DNA from: Bacteroidales bacterium
GTDB taxonomy: Bacteria > Bacteroidota > Bacteroidia > Bacteroidales > ML635J-15
Length of the DNA: 5,999 nucleotides
Reading direction: 5' to 3'
Assembly (NCBI GenBank): GCA_017997855.1
Contig: JAGOEF010000106.1
Span: 1 to 5,999 of the forward strand
Below the pieces are notes generated by a model. That model was not told where the DNA came from, did not search any database, and was given only the letters and a program-made list of their open reading frames with translations. Below are positions 1-5,794 of the stretch, one piece after another (position 1 is the stretch's first letter; the number at the start of each line of letters is the position of its first letter). A program made the translations under genes and the position numbers.

Positions 1-1933
1 GAATAACCTGATTGCTGATGCGTACACGGGGCTCGAGTGAAACCACCAGTCGTCTCATTGTGGTGGCGTTAATGTTTCCCTGAAGTATTACGTCTAGTGC
101 CAGTCGCTTTCGGTAGTCGGTCGATAAATACAAGCGGTCGTAAAATTCTGCAGGCCTCAGGTAAAAACGTCCCGGCATACGGGGCTCGTAATAATCATAT
201 ATGGGACTCAGGGGTATGTGCAGGTCGTTCCAGAGACTGAGGTGTTTTTTAGTCAGGGCATAATTCCAGAAGTGAATGTGAGCACTCGTAAAATTGAAGG
301 GTTCAACCTGCGTTGAGTAATTCAGATACACCTCGTTATACAGGGCATTCAAACGACCCACGGGTTCATAAAAATTACAGGCCAGCATGATATCCTGACT
401 GAATTGGTTATTTTGTTGCAAATATCCCATTACATTGGGGTTGAATTCGTCCGATAAAAAGTCAGCCATATAGGAATACTGCCATTTGCCTGTAAGCTTT
501 CCAAACTGCAGTGAGGCACGTTCCCCGGTTGATTTATTGCCAGATAAACCCGTGTTCACATGGCTGATGGCAGCATTGCCAATTACACCGAAGCGATTAA
601 ACTTATCCATAACTTTGAATGCTGTTCCGGTAACGTTCGATACAAAATGCTTGTCGGGTCGGATAGCCAGCGCATTGGTAATATTCAGATACGACTTTTT
701 GTTGAACGCCTTGTCGATAACCAGTAAATTGTAGTTTGCCCAGGGCTCGGTGCGAAATTTTTCGCGGTTTCCTTCAGGGTTTTCAGCAATGGCATAGGTG
801 TTCCCGGTAAATGCATTGAAAACTCCGATGGCCAGGTTGTTTTTGTCGCGGCCTGTAATTTTAAACGCATTGAGCAGGCGCGATTGTGCCGGGTTTTTAA
901 TAATGGTGTAACCATCCTCGGTAAGTGTGTCGATCGAATAATAGCCATCGGGTTGTTTCCCGATACGCCGCGAATAGAATAAGTCACACTTTTCGAAAAG
1001 TTCGGTTCCTTCGGTAAAAAACGGACGGTGTTCTTCGTAATAGGTTTCGAATGGGGAGAGGTTCAGAATGATGTCGTCGGATTTTTCCTGACCGAAATCG
1101 GGTATCAGTGTCATGTCGAGGGTATAGCTTTCGCTTAGTCCCAGTTTCATGTCGAGTCCGCCGTTGAACGCCCATGCTGGCTTGCTGATTTCGGAATAAT
1201 GGTTCATATATCCCGAAATATATGGATTAAACGATAGCCTTAAAGGTGAATCGATGTTCGATATACCGGTTAACCCCGCCATTTGCTCCGTTTTAGAACC
1301 GTAGTTCCGGTCAACCGGATTAAAGCACGACGTCTGGCGCACCCTGCGAACCGACCTGAAAAAGTTGACGTCCCATTCCTGTACTTCCGCTTTCGGAAAA
1401 CGAATGGCCGACCAGGGGATTTCGAATTCGGCATACCAGCCTTTTTCGTCGGTGCTGACACCGCTTCGCCAAACCGCATCCCACGAATAGTCGTTGTTGA
1501 ATGTCGAAACACGGGCATCGCTTTGCACATTGGCTGCTGTAACATAAAACTCATAGGCATTTTGCCCGTCGCAATTCGGATTTAGCTGCAGGGCAAACAA
1601 ATCGGTGTTGCCGTTGATGTCATCTCTGACCGTCAGTTCCCGGTAGATGCTGTCGGGGCGTGTATCTTGCATGAAGGCAGCAACATACAATGCATAGTCG
1701 TTGTAGGTAACCTGCACAAAGGTGTTGAATTCAGATTTATCGCCATTGGTGGGCTGATACGTGTAGAAAACCGAAAACACGGGTGCCGTTTGCCATATAA
1801 GCTCAGAAAGTATCCCATCGGCAACAATTTTTTCGCTGCTTCTTACTGCTTCAACCGTCCGCTTTTGCGAAAATAATACGCCTGTTGTTAATATCAGCAG
1901 GATAATTGCCCAAAATGTGCGTCTTATAAACAT
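1..1933 (-). CDS. DUF5916 outer-membrane protein with N-terminal CBM9-like domain, C-terminus cut by window edge
   Basis: The frame is open for 644 codons from the ATG at 1933 down to base 1, where it leaves the window, so the C-terminus is missing. Residues 1 to about 24 are a signal peptide (MFIRRTFWAIILLILTTGVL, cleavage near FSQ/K). Residues about 30-230 look like the CBM9-like sandwich domain that precedes DUF5916 (VADGILSELIWQTAPV near the start, then GWYAEFEIPWSAIRFP). The diagnostic DUF5916 stretch follows: IPDFGQEKSDDIILNLSPFE from residue 277, then RPFFTEG from residue 303. Downstream, alternating aromatic and polar residues with short turns fit an outer-membrane beta-barrel. From memory, family members are roughly 700-900 residues, so about 60-250 are missing. 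The molecular function of the family is not established; glycan or peptide binding at the cell surface is only inference. The gene diverges from the S37 peptidase gene. No clear ribosome binding site is seen. Family assignment is strong, function open. Confidence 0.9.
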   Translation of the reverse strand, partial: MFIRRTFWAIILLILTTGVLFSQKRTVEAVRSSEKIVADGILSELIWQTAPVFSVFYTYQPTNGDKSEFNTFVQVTYNDYALYVAAFMQDTRPDSIYRELTVRDDINGNTDLFALQLNPNCDGQNAYEFYVTAANVQSDARVSTFNNDYSWDAVWRSGVSTDEKGWYAEFEIPWSAIRFPKAEVQEWDVNFFRSVRRVRQTSCFNPVDRNYGSKTEQMAGLTGISNIDSPLRLSFNPYISGYMNHYSEISKPAWAFNGGLDMKLGLSESYTLDMTLIPDFGQEKSDDIILNLSPFETYYEEHRPFFTEGTELFEKCDLFYSRRIGKQPDGYYSIDTLTEDGYTIIKNPAQSRLLNAFKITGRDKNNLAIGVFNAFTGNTYAIAENPEGNREKFRTEPWANYNLLVIDKAFNKKSYLNITNALAIRPDKHFVSNVTGTAFKVMDKFNRFGVIGNAAISHVNTGLSGNKSTGERASLQFGKLTGKWQYSYMADFLSDEFNPNVMGYLQQNNQFSQDIMLACNFYEPVGRLNALYNEVYLNYSTQVEPFNFTSAHIHFWNYALTKKHLSLWNDLHIPLSPIYDYYEPRMPGRFYLRPAEFYDRLYLSTDYRKRLALDVILQGNINATTMRRLVVSLEPRVRISNQVI

Positions 1934-2093
1934 CCAAAAACCTGAAATTTTTTGCAATGATGCTACAATTTTTACAAATCTGCAACCGGCTTGTTTTTTC
2001 AGTACACAGTTTTTGTTTGCTGGTTTGTTTAATCAATCTTGAACTATAAACAGATAGGCGCTTTAATATTTTTTTAAAATTTAATCCGAAATT

Positions 2094-2124
2094 ATTGACA
2101 AACTCTAAACAATATGTTAACTTG
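2094..2124 (+). promoter_or_regulatory. Candidate weak promoter of the S37 peptidase gene
   Basis: ATTG at 2094-2097 is one base from the Bacteroidota -33 element TTTG. After exactly 19 bases comes TTAACTTG at 2117-2124, which matches TAnnTTTG at four of its six fixed positions. Transcription would begin near 2128-2132, giving a leader of about 20 bases before the ATG at 2149. The spacing is right but the -7 match is poor, so this is tentative. Confidence 0.3.
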
Positions 2125-2137
2125 CACATTGAAATCA

Positions 2138-2146
2138 AAAGGCAGG
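2138..2146 (+). promoter_or_regulatory. Purine-rich ribosome binding site deciding the ATG at 2149
   Basis: AAAGGCAGG ends two bases before the ATG at 2149 and is the best Shine-Dalgarno-like stretch in the window. It supports this ATG over the in-frame TTG at 2095, which would put 18 mostly polar residues ahead of the signal peptide. Confidence 0.5.
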
Positions 2147-2148
2147 TT

Positions 2149-3453
2149 ATGGCATCAGGTTTACATAGAATCCGCTTGTTTTTATTCGTGATACCTGTAC
2201 TTATTGTGCTATCGGCCGGCAGGGTGGATGCGCGCGAGTTGCCTAAATATCTGATGGCAACACCGGGGGTTGTTGATATCGATACCCTCGAAACGACCAA
2301 CTTCTTTAAGGAAAAATATCTGGTGATTTTTAAGCAGATGATTGACTATAAAGATCCGGATGCCGGTTTCTTTGAGCAGCGTGTTTTTATTTCTCACTAT
2401 AGCTTCAAAAATCCGGTGGTTTTTGTTACAGAAGGATATTCTGCCGAATACGCTGCGGAGTCTTACTATGTAAACGAGCTTTCGTCACTCTATAATGCAA
2501 ATCAGATTGTGGTGGAACACCGGTATTTCGATAAGTCGGTTCCTGATCCGCTGAATTATAAATATCTGACAACCGAAAACGCCGCCGGCGACCACCATGC
2601 CATCTACATGATGCTTAAAAATATTTATAAGGGGAGGTGGATTGCAACGGGTATCAGTAAAGGTGGCGAAACGGCACTGCTGTATAATATGTACTATCCT
2701 AACGACATGGCTGCCACAGTAGCTTATGTTGCTCCGGTGGCTTTAGCGGTGGACGACGGAAGGCATGCGGCTTTTATTACTCAGGTGGGAACCCCGGCTG
2801 ATCGAAAAGCAGTTCTGACTTTCCAGAAGGAATTGCTTAAACGCAAAGATACCATGATTCCATTGCTCGAAAATTTCTCGAAAAAGAACAAACTTACCTA
2901 TCGTCTGCCCATTGCCGAGATTTTCGATTATTGCGTGCTCGAATTTTCTTTTGCCTTCTGGCAATGGGGGGTTAATCCTGAAACGATTCCCGATAAGGGT
3001 GCTAACGACGCCACGCTGTTTCGCTTTCTTACTACGGTTTGTCCACCCGATTATTTTGCCATCGAAGGAATCGAACCTACTTTTCCTTTTTTCTATCAGG
3101 CAGCCCGTGAACTGGGTTATTACAGCTACGATATTACTCCGTTCGAAAAAATGCTGACCATCAAATCGTCGGAAGACTATTTTTATAAGATATTTTTGCC
3201 ACCCGATATGACTGTTGAGTTTATTCCTGAAACAGCAAAAAAGCTGACCCGTTTTATGCAGGAGAAGGCGCGCAATGTGGTTCTTGTGTACGGGGAGTAC
3301 GACCCTTGGTCGGCAGCTGCCGCTGATATTGGAGTAAATCAGGGCGTAGTAAAGGTAATTTATCCGGGTGGGTCACACATGTCGCAAATCAAGTCATTAC
3401 CGCAACTTCAGCACGAGAGAATAATTACGACCATTGCCGGGTGGATTAAATAG
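2149..3453 (+). CDS. Secreted serine peptidase, S37 family (prolyl tri/tetrapeptidyl aminopeptidase type)
   Basis: This 434-residue protein is an alpha/beta-hydrolase peptidase resembling family S37, known from the Streptomyces mobaraensis enzyme that removes short proline-ending peptides from N-termini. Residues 1-28 form a signal peptide (RIRLFLFVIPVLIVL core, likely cleavage VDA/RE), so it acts in the periplasm or outside. Family-like blocks appear in order: FVTEGYS (92-98), VVEHRYF ending at 127, AAGDHH (145-150), the nucleophile elbow TGISKGG with Ser170, then TVAYVAPVA. The likely acid is Asp385 in GEYDPWS and the likely His is His410 in GGSHMSQ, both near the C-terminus as expected. 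The triad is assigned by motif only. S28 peptidases are the nearest alternative, but the VEHRYF/SDHH-like/GxSKGG pattern fits S37 better. Substrate in this organism is unknown. The gene stands alone on its strand, diverging from the DUF5916 gene and followed by a 189-base gap. A role in peptide scavenging is inference. Confidence 0.85.
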   Translation: MASGLHRIRLFLFVIPVLIVLSAGRVDARELPKYLMATPGVVDIDTLETTNFFKEKYLVIFKQMIDYKDPDAGFFEQRVFISHYSFKNPVVFVTEGYSAEYAAESYYVNELSSLYNANQIVVEHRYFDKSVPDPLNYKYLTTENAAGDHHAIYMMLKNIYKGRWIATGISKGGETALLYNMYYPNDMAATVAYVAPVALAVDDGRHAAFITQVGTPADRKAVLTFQKELLKRKDTMIPLLENFSKKNKLTYRLPIAEIFDYCVLEFSFAFWQWGVNPETIPDKGANDATLFRFLTTVCPPDYFAIEGIEPTFPFFYQAARELGYYSYDITPFEKMLTIKSSEDYFYKIFLPPDMTVEFIPETAKKLTRFMQEKARNVVLVYGEYDPWSAAAADIGVNQGVVKVIYPGGSHMSQIKSLPQLQHERIITTIAGWIK

Positions 3454-3470
3454 GCAAAGGCTTTTGGCGG

Positions 3471-3489
3471 CATTTTTGTCCCAAAAATG
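3471..3489 (+). repeat. AT-rich stem-loop just after the peptidase gene
   Basis: CATTTTTG and CAAAAATG form a perfect 8-base-pair stem around the loop TCC, 17 bases after the peptidase stop codon. Competing pairings exist (TTTTGTC at 3474-3480 with GACAAAA at 3492-3498; TTTTGG at 3462-3467 with CCAAAA at 3481-3486). It may protect or end the peptidase transcript, but the stem is GC-poor and no T-run follows directly, so it is not called an intrinsic terminator. Confidence 0.4.
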
Positions 3490-3530
3490 ATGACAAAAGA
3501 CATCCCTGCTTGCCCCATTTTTAAAACGTG

Positions 3531-3553
3531 ACCGAAGAATTTTAAGCTTCGGT
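3531..3553. repeat. Inverted repeat ACCGAAG-N9-CTTCGGT upstream of tetR-type gene
   Basis: Two perfect 7-base arms are separated by nine AT-rich bases, about 90 bases ahead of the regulator gene and about 80 after the peptidase stop. It could be a transcript-end hairpin for the peptidase gene, although no T-run follows, or a protein-binding site. The arms contain ACCGA, also found in the direct repeats in front of the channel gene. Confidence 0.5.
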
Positions 3554-3589
3554 GAACAACCAATGTTAAATATTGTTTAAATCTGTTGT

Positions 3590-3617
3590 GAAAACTTTGT
3601 AAACGAAAATAGTTTTC
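3590..3617. promoter_or_regulatory. Candidate operator: inverted repeat GAAAACT-N14-AGTTTTC over the tetR-type promoter
   Basis: The 7-base arms (3590-3596 and 3611-3617) are perfect complements, and the right arm also forms the tighter palindrome GAAAA-TAG-TTTTC (3605-3617). The repeat covers the -33 element and the whole spacer of the promoter, ending right before the -7 element, where a bound repressor would block polymerase. Autoregulation by the TetR-family protein encoded downstream is the natural reading, but it is inference; AT-rich palindromes also arise by chance. Confidence 0.4.
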
Positions 3618-3625
3618 TAATTTTG
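3596..3625 (+). promoter_or_regulatory. Bacteroidota-type promoter of the tetR-type gene
   Basis: TTTG (3596-3599) and TAATTTTG (3618-3625) both match the Bacteroidota -33 and -7 elements perfectly, with an 18-base spacer, one short of the usual 19-21. Transcription should begin near 3630, leaving a leader of about 10-15 bases before the ATG at 3643. This is the best promoter in the window. Confidence 0.7.
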
Positions 3626-3642
3626 CGCACTGATTTATTACA

Positions 3643-4248
3643 ATGGATACACGACTACGGATATTGCAGGAAGCAGGCATACTTTTTTCACGGCTGGGAA
3701 TAAGGGCTGTTACCATGGACTATATTGCCGGCCACCTGGGTGTGTCGAAGCGTACGATATATGAGTTGTTTTCCGACAAAGACGATTTATTGCAGCAGGC
3801 CATTGAGGAAGGAGTAAAATACCACCGCGAAAAAATGGTGGCCATGATAAATCAGTCGGAAAATGTAATTGAAGCCATCGTAGGCTTTTCGAAATATCAC
3901 CATGATGTTCTTGGGAAAATTCATCCCCTTTTTATGGAAGATCTCGAAAAATATCATAATACGGTGTATCGTCATCTCATAGAATCAGGTGTGCTGAAAG
4001 ATGGCACCGTTTCGATGCTGATTCTTAAAAAGGGTGTTGACGACGGCACGTTCCGTAATGATATTGATATTAATCTGGCCAATACTTTTCTGCTGCAAAC
4101 GCTGCAGTTTTGTGCTGCTAGCAAAAAAAACGGGAGTCAGGAATTCTCGAAAGAGAATGTAGGTAAAACAATTTTTCTGCCCTATTTAAGAGGGATCTGC
4201 ACCGACGAAGGACTAATTAAATTGAACCATGCGAGCTTTTTGCAATAA
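3643..4248 (+). CDS. TetR/AcrR-family transcriptional regulator of the adjacent efflux genes
   Basis: The 201-residue product has the usual size and layout of TetR regulators. The N-terminal DNA-binding domain (about 1-50) opens with RLRILQEAGILFSRLGIRAV, followed by the helix-turn-helix TMDYIAGHLGVSKRTIYELF (24-43) and the conserved SDKDDLL. Residues about 60-201 are a helical ligand-binding and dimerisation domain without recognisable sequence signature, as is normal, so the inducer cannot be named. The start ATG follows a good promoter by only 18 bases, with no Shine-Dalgarno site, common in this phylum. The gene lies 136 bases upstream of a TolC-type channel gene on the same strand. By analogy with AcrR-like regulators it probably represses its own promoter and the efflux genes until a toxic or signalling compound binds. 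The family call is very secure; the regulatory target is inferred from position only. Confidence 0.92.
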   Translation: MDTRLRILQEAGILFSRLGIRAVTMDYIAGHLGVSKRTIYELFSDKDDLLQQAIEEGVKYHREKMVAMINQSENVIEAIVGFSKYHHDVLGKIHPLFMEDLEKYHNTVYRHLIESGVLKDGTVSMLILKKGVDDGTFRNDIDINLANTFLLQTLQFCAASKKNGSQEFSKENVGKTIFLPYLRGICTDEGLIKLNHASFLQ

Positions 4249-4252
4249 ATAT

Positions 4253-4273
4253 AACAGGTTTGATGAACAGGTT
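4253..4273. repeat. Direct repeat AACAGGTT, 13-base period, with an inverted partner downstream
   Basis: AACAGGTT occurs at 4253-4260 and 4266-4273, starting four bases after the regulator's stop codon. Its complement CCTGTT lies at 4309-4314, so the second copy could pair with it in RNA around an inner CGTAT/ATACG helix (4287-4291 with 4299-4303). No T-run follows, so an intrinsic terminator is not supported. It may be a protein-binding site or chance. Confidence 0.35.
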
Positions 4274-4291
4274 AAATTGAAGTATTCGTAT

Positions 4292-4321
4292 TTTACCGAT
4301 ACGCATAGCCTGTTTACCGAT
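4292..4321. repeat. Direct repeat TTTACCGAT, 21-base period, upstream of the channel gene
   Basis: Identical 9-mers lie at 4292-4300 and 4313-4321, two helical turns apart and so on the same DNA face. Relative to a start near 4361-4365 their centres fall around -45 and -67, positions used by activators or by a repressor occupying the upstream promoter. The protein involved cannot be named. Confidence 0.45.
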
Positions 4322-4349
4322 TGCATTATCGCATTAACTACAGTTAAAA

Positions 4350-4357
4350 TAATTTTG
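4350..4357 (+). promoter_or_regulatory. -7 promoter element of the efflux genes, no proper -33 element
   Basis: TAATTTTG is a perfect TAnnTTTG element and the same 8-mer as in the tetR-type promoter. It ends 27 bases before the channel start codon. No TTTG is found 19-21 bases upstream; the nearest TTG (4321-4323) is 26 bases away. The core AAAATAATTTT (4346-4356) is palindromic and differs by one base from AAAATAGTTTT (3606-3616) in the tetR-type promoter, a possible shared operator core. Confidence 0.5.
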
Positions 4358-4384
4358 TGACCAATTAATTTTTTTTGAAAGTAT

Positions 4385-5773
4385 ATGAACAAGTTAAAAA
4401 CAATGATTTTTGTGATGCTGACCACCGCTGTGGTTTATCCACTGGCAGCACAACAGCAGGCGACGATGAGCCTGAGCCTGAAACAGGCTAAGGAATTTGC
4501 TCTCGAAAATAACCGTGTACTTAAAAATGCACAATACGATGTCGCCATTTCGAAGAAGCAGATTTGGGCTAACATTGCGCAGGGTTTGCCTCAGGCCGAA
4601 GGGAGCATTGGCTATACCGATTTTTTCAATTACGAAGTGGAACTCAATTTTGGTGGCGGAGGCGGAACTCCCGATATCGACTTTACAAAGCTCGACGCCG
4701 GCGACCTTGAAATACTGAGTTTGTTGAATCAAATGATGGGAAGCGGTACGAGTACAATCAAAATGGACAACTCTTCTTCGGCTAAATTTCAGGTTTCTCA
4801 GCTCGTTTTTTCAGGGCAGTATCTGGTGGGACTTAAGATTGCCAAAATAGCACACCACCTGACTGAACTTGCCCTCGAAAGCACCGAGGCTGATATTATC
4901 GAAGCGGTTACATCATCATACTATATTGCGCTGGTTACCATCGAATCGTCGAAAACACTCGATGCCAGTATCGAAAACCTGAACAAAACATTGGCACAAA
5001 CCAAGGTAATGCTGGCAGCGGGTATGGCCGAACAGGTAGATGTGGATCAGTTGGAATTGGCAGTAATGATGCTCCAGAATACCAAAAGTCAGATGCAGCG
5101 CGCTGTTCAGATGAGCTATAACCTGATTCGTTTTCAACTGGGTGTTGATGCAAATACCGAAATAGTTCTTACCGAAACCCTCGACGACATCATTGGACAA
5201 ATCAACTTTCAGGCATTGGCCGGCGATTCCTTTGTACTCGAAAATAATCCCACCTACAAAATGCTGCTGACTCAGGAAGAAATGACCGGGAAAATGATGC
5301 AGCTCGAAAAATGGAACTATGCACCAACCATTGTGGGTTTCTACAGCTACAACGAAAAATTGATTACTACCGATTTCGATATGAACCCCAAACATATTGC
5401 CGGTGTTACCATGACCATCCCGATTTTCTCGAGCGGTATGAGAAATGCCAAAGTGCAGCAAAAGAAAATTGAATTCGAAAAATCAAAAAACACACGCCTC
5501 ATGGTGCAGGATCAATTGCTGATGCAGGAAAAGCAATACCGTTTCGATTTGATTAATGCCATAGAACAATATGAATTACAAAAGCGTGGTATCGATGTGG
5601 CAAAGCGTATTTACGACAATACCGAAGTAAAATATACCCATGGTGTTGCCAGTAGTTTGCAGCTTACTCAGGCCAGCGACAACTACCTTAAAGCACAGAA
5701 TAATTACATCTCGGCGCTGATGAACCTGCTTCAGGCCAAAAACAATTTCGATAAACTGTTAAACAATTTGTAA
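4385..5773 (+). CDS. TolC-family outer-membrane efflux channel
   Basis: The 462-residue product is the outer-membrane exit duct of a tripartite pump; three copies would make a barrel plus a long periplasmic helical tunnel docking to the adaptor encoded next. A signal peptide (MNKLKTMIFVMLTTAVVYPL, cleavage near LAA/QQQ) is followed by the two pseudo-repeats of the family: helices from about residue 28 (SLSLKQAKEFALENN), a first barrel hairpin with strands around GSIGYTDFFNYEVEL and AKFQVSQLVFSGQYLVGLK, long coiled helices to about 300, then a second barrel segment opening at YAPTIVGFYSY (312) and reaching VTMTIPIFSSG, and closing helices ending in LLQAKNNFDKLL. The loop between the first two strands is about 45 residues, with GGGGG at 90-94, and should face outside. 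Length is normal. The start follows a weak GAAAG. It is the first gene of the transcript with the adaptor. The exported substrate cannot be read from it. Confidence 0.92.
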   Translation: MNKLKTMIFVMLTTAVVYPLAAQQQATMSLSLKQAKEFALENNRVLKNAQYDVAISKKQIWANIAQGLPQAEGSIGYTDFFNYEVELNFGGGGGTPDIDFTKLDAGDLEILSLLNQMMGSGTSTIKMDNSSSAKFQVSQLVFSGQYLVGLKIAKIAHHLTELALESTEADIIEAVTSSYYIALVTIESSKTLDASIENLNKTLAQTKVMLAAGMAEQVDVDQLELAVMMLQNTKSQMQRAVQMSYNLIRFQLGVDANTEIVLTETLDDIIGQINFQALAGDSFVLENNPTYKMLLTQEEMTGKMMQLEKWNYAPTIVGFYSYNEKLITTDFDMNPKHIAGVTMTIPIFSSGMRNAKVQQKKIEFEKSKNTRLMVQDQLLMQEKQYRFDLINAIEQYELQKRGIDVAKRIYDNTEVKYTHGVASSLQLTQASDNYLKAQNNYISALMNLLQAKNNFDKLLNNL

Positions 5774-5794
5774 ATTTTAAATAGCGAACAAGCA

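Larger units (their letters stand above)
1934..2148. other. Divergent intergenic region between DUF5916 gene and S37 peptidase gene
   Basis: This AT-rich 215-base gap must hold the promoters of both divergent genes. On the plus strand a weak candidate is described separately. On the minus strand the best -7-like match is CAGATTTG (plus-strand bases 1975-1982), one base from TAnnTTTG, about 40 bases before the DUF5916 start, but no -33 TTTG lies at the usual spacing, so it is not called as a promoter. Long T and A runs (for example 2070-2081) could bend the DNA. No convincing palindrome, small RNA or small gene was seen. Confidence 0.6.

Noticed and set aside
1283..1585. 100-codon plus-strand open frame opposite the DUF5916 gene
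   Set aside because: It is the complement of the CBM9-like domain coding sequence, with an Arg/Val-rich product and no promoter or ribosome binding site.
2095..2100. TTGACA resembling a sigma-70 -35 box
   Set aside because: Bacteroidota housekeeping promoters use TTTG and TAnnTTTG, and no TATAAT lies 17 bases downstream.
2095..2148. Upstream TTG start extending the S37 peptidase by 18 residues
   Set aside because: It would place a polar stretch before the signal peptide, has no ribosome binding site, and overlaps the candidate -33 element.
1851..2300. 149-codon minus-strand open frame across the divergent intergenic region
   Set aside because: It starts inside the S37 gene and ends in a wrong frame of the DUF5916 gene; the product shows no family motif and the real DUF5916 start at 1933 with a signal peptide explains the strand.
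3471..3498. Intrinsic terminator after the S37 gene
   Set aside because: The possible stems are AT-rich and overlap one another, and no T-run directly follows; kept only as a stem-loop.
4253..4336. Short repeats as a CRISPR array or mobile-element end
   Set aside because: The repeated words are only 6-9 bases, with spacings of 8, 13 and 21 bases, and no transposase, target duplication or longer repeat units accompany them.
4916..5461. 181-codon minus-strand open frame inside the TolC-type gene
   Set aside because: The plus-strand frame is an unmistakable TolC protein; the antisense product is His/Phe-rich without motifs, as expected from a reversed frame.
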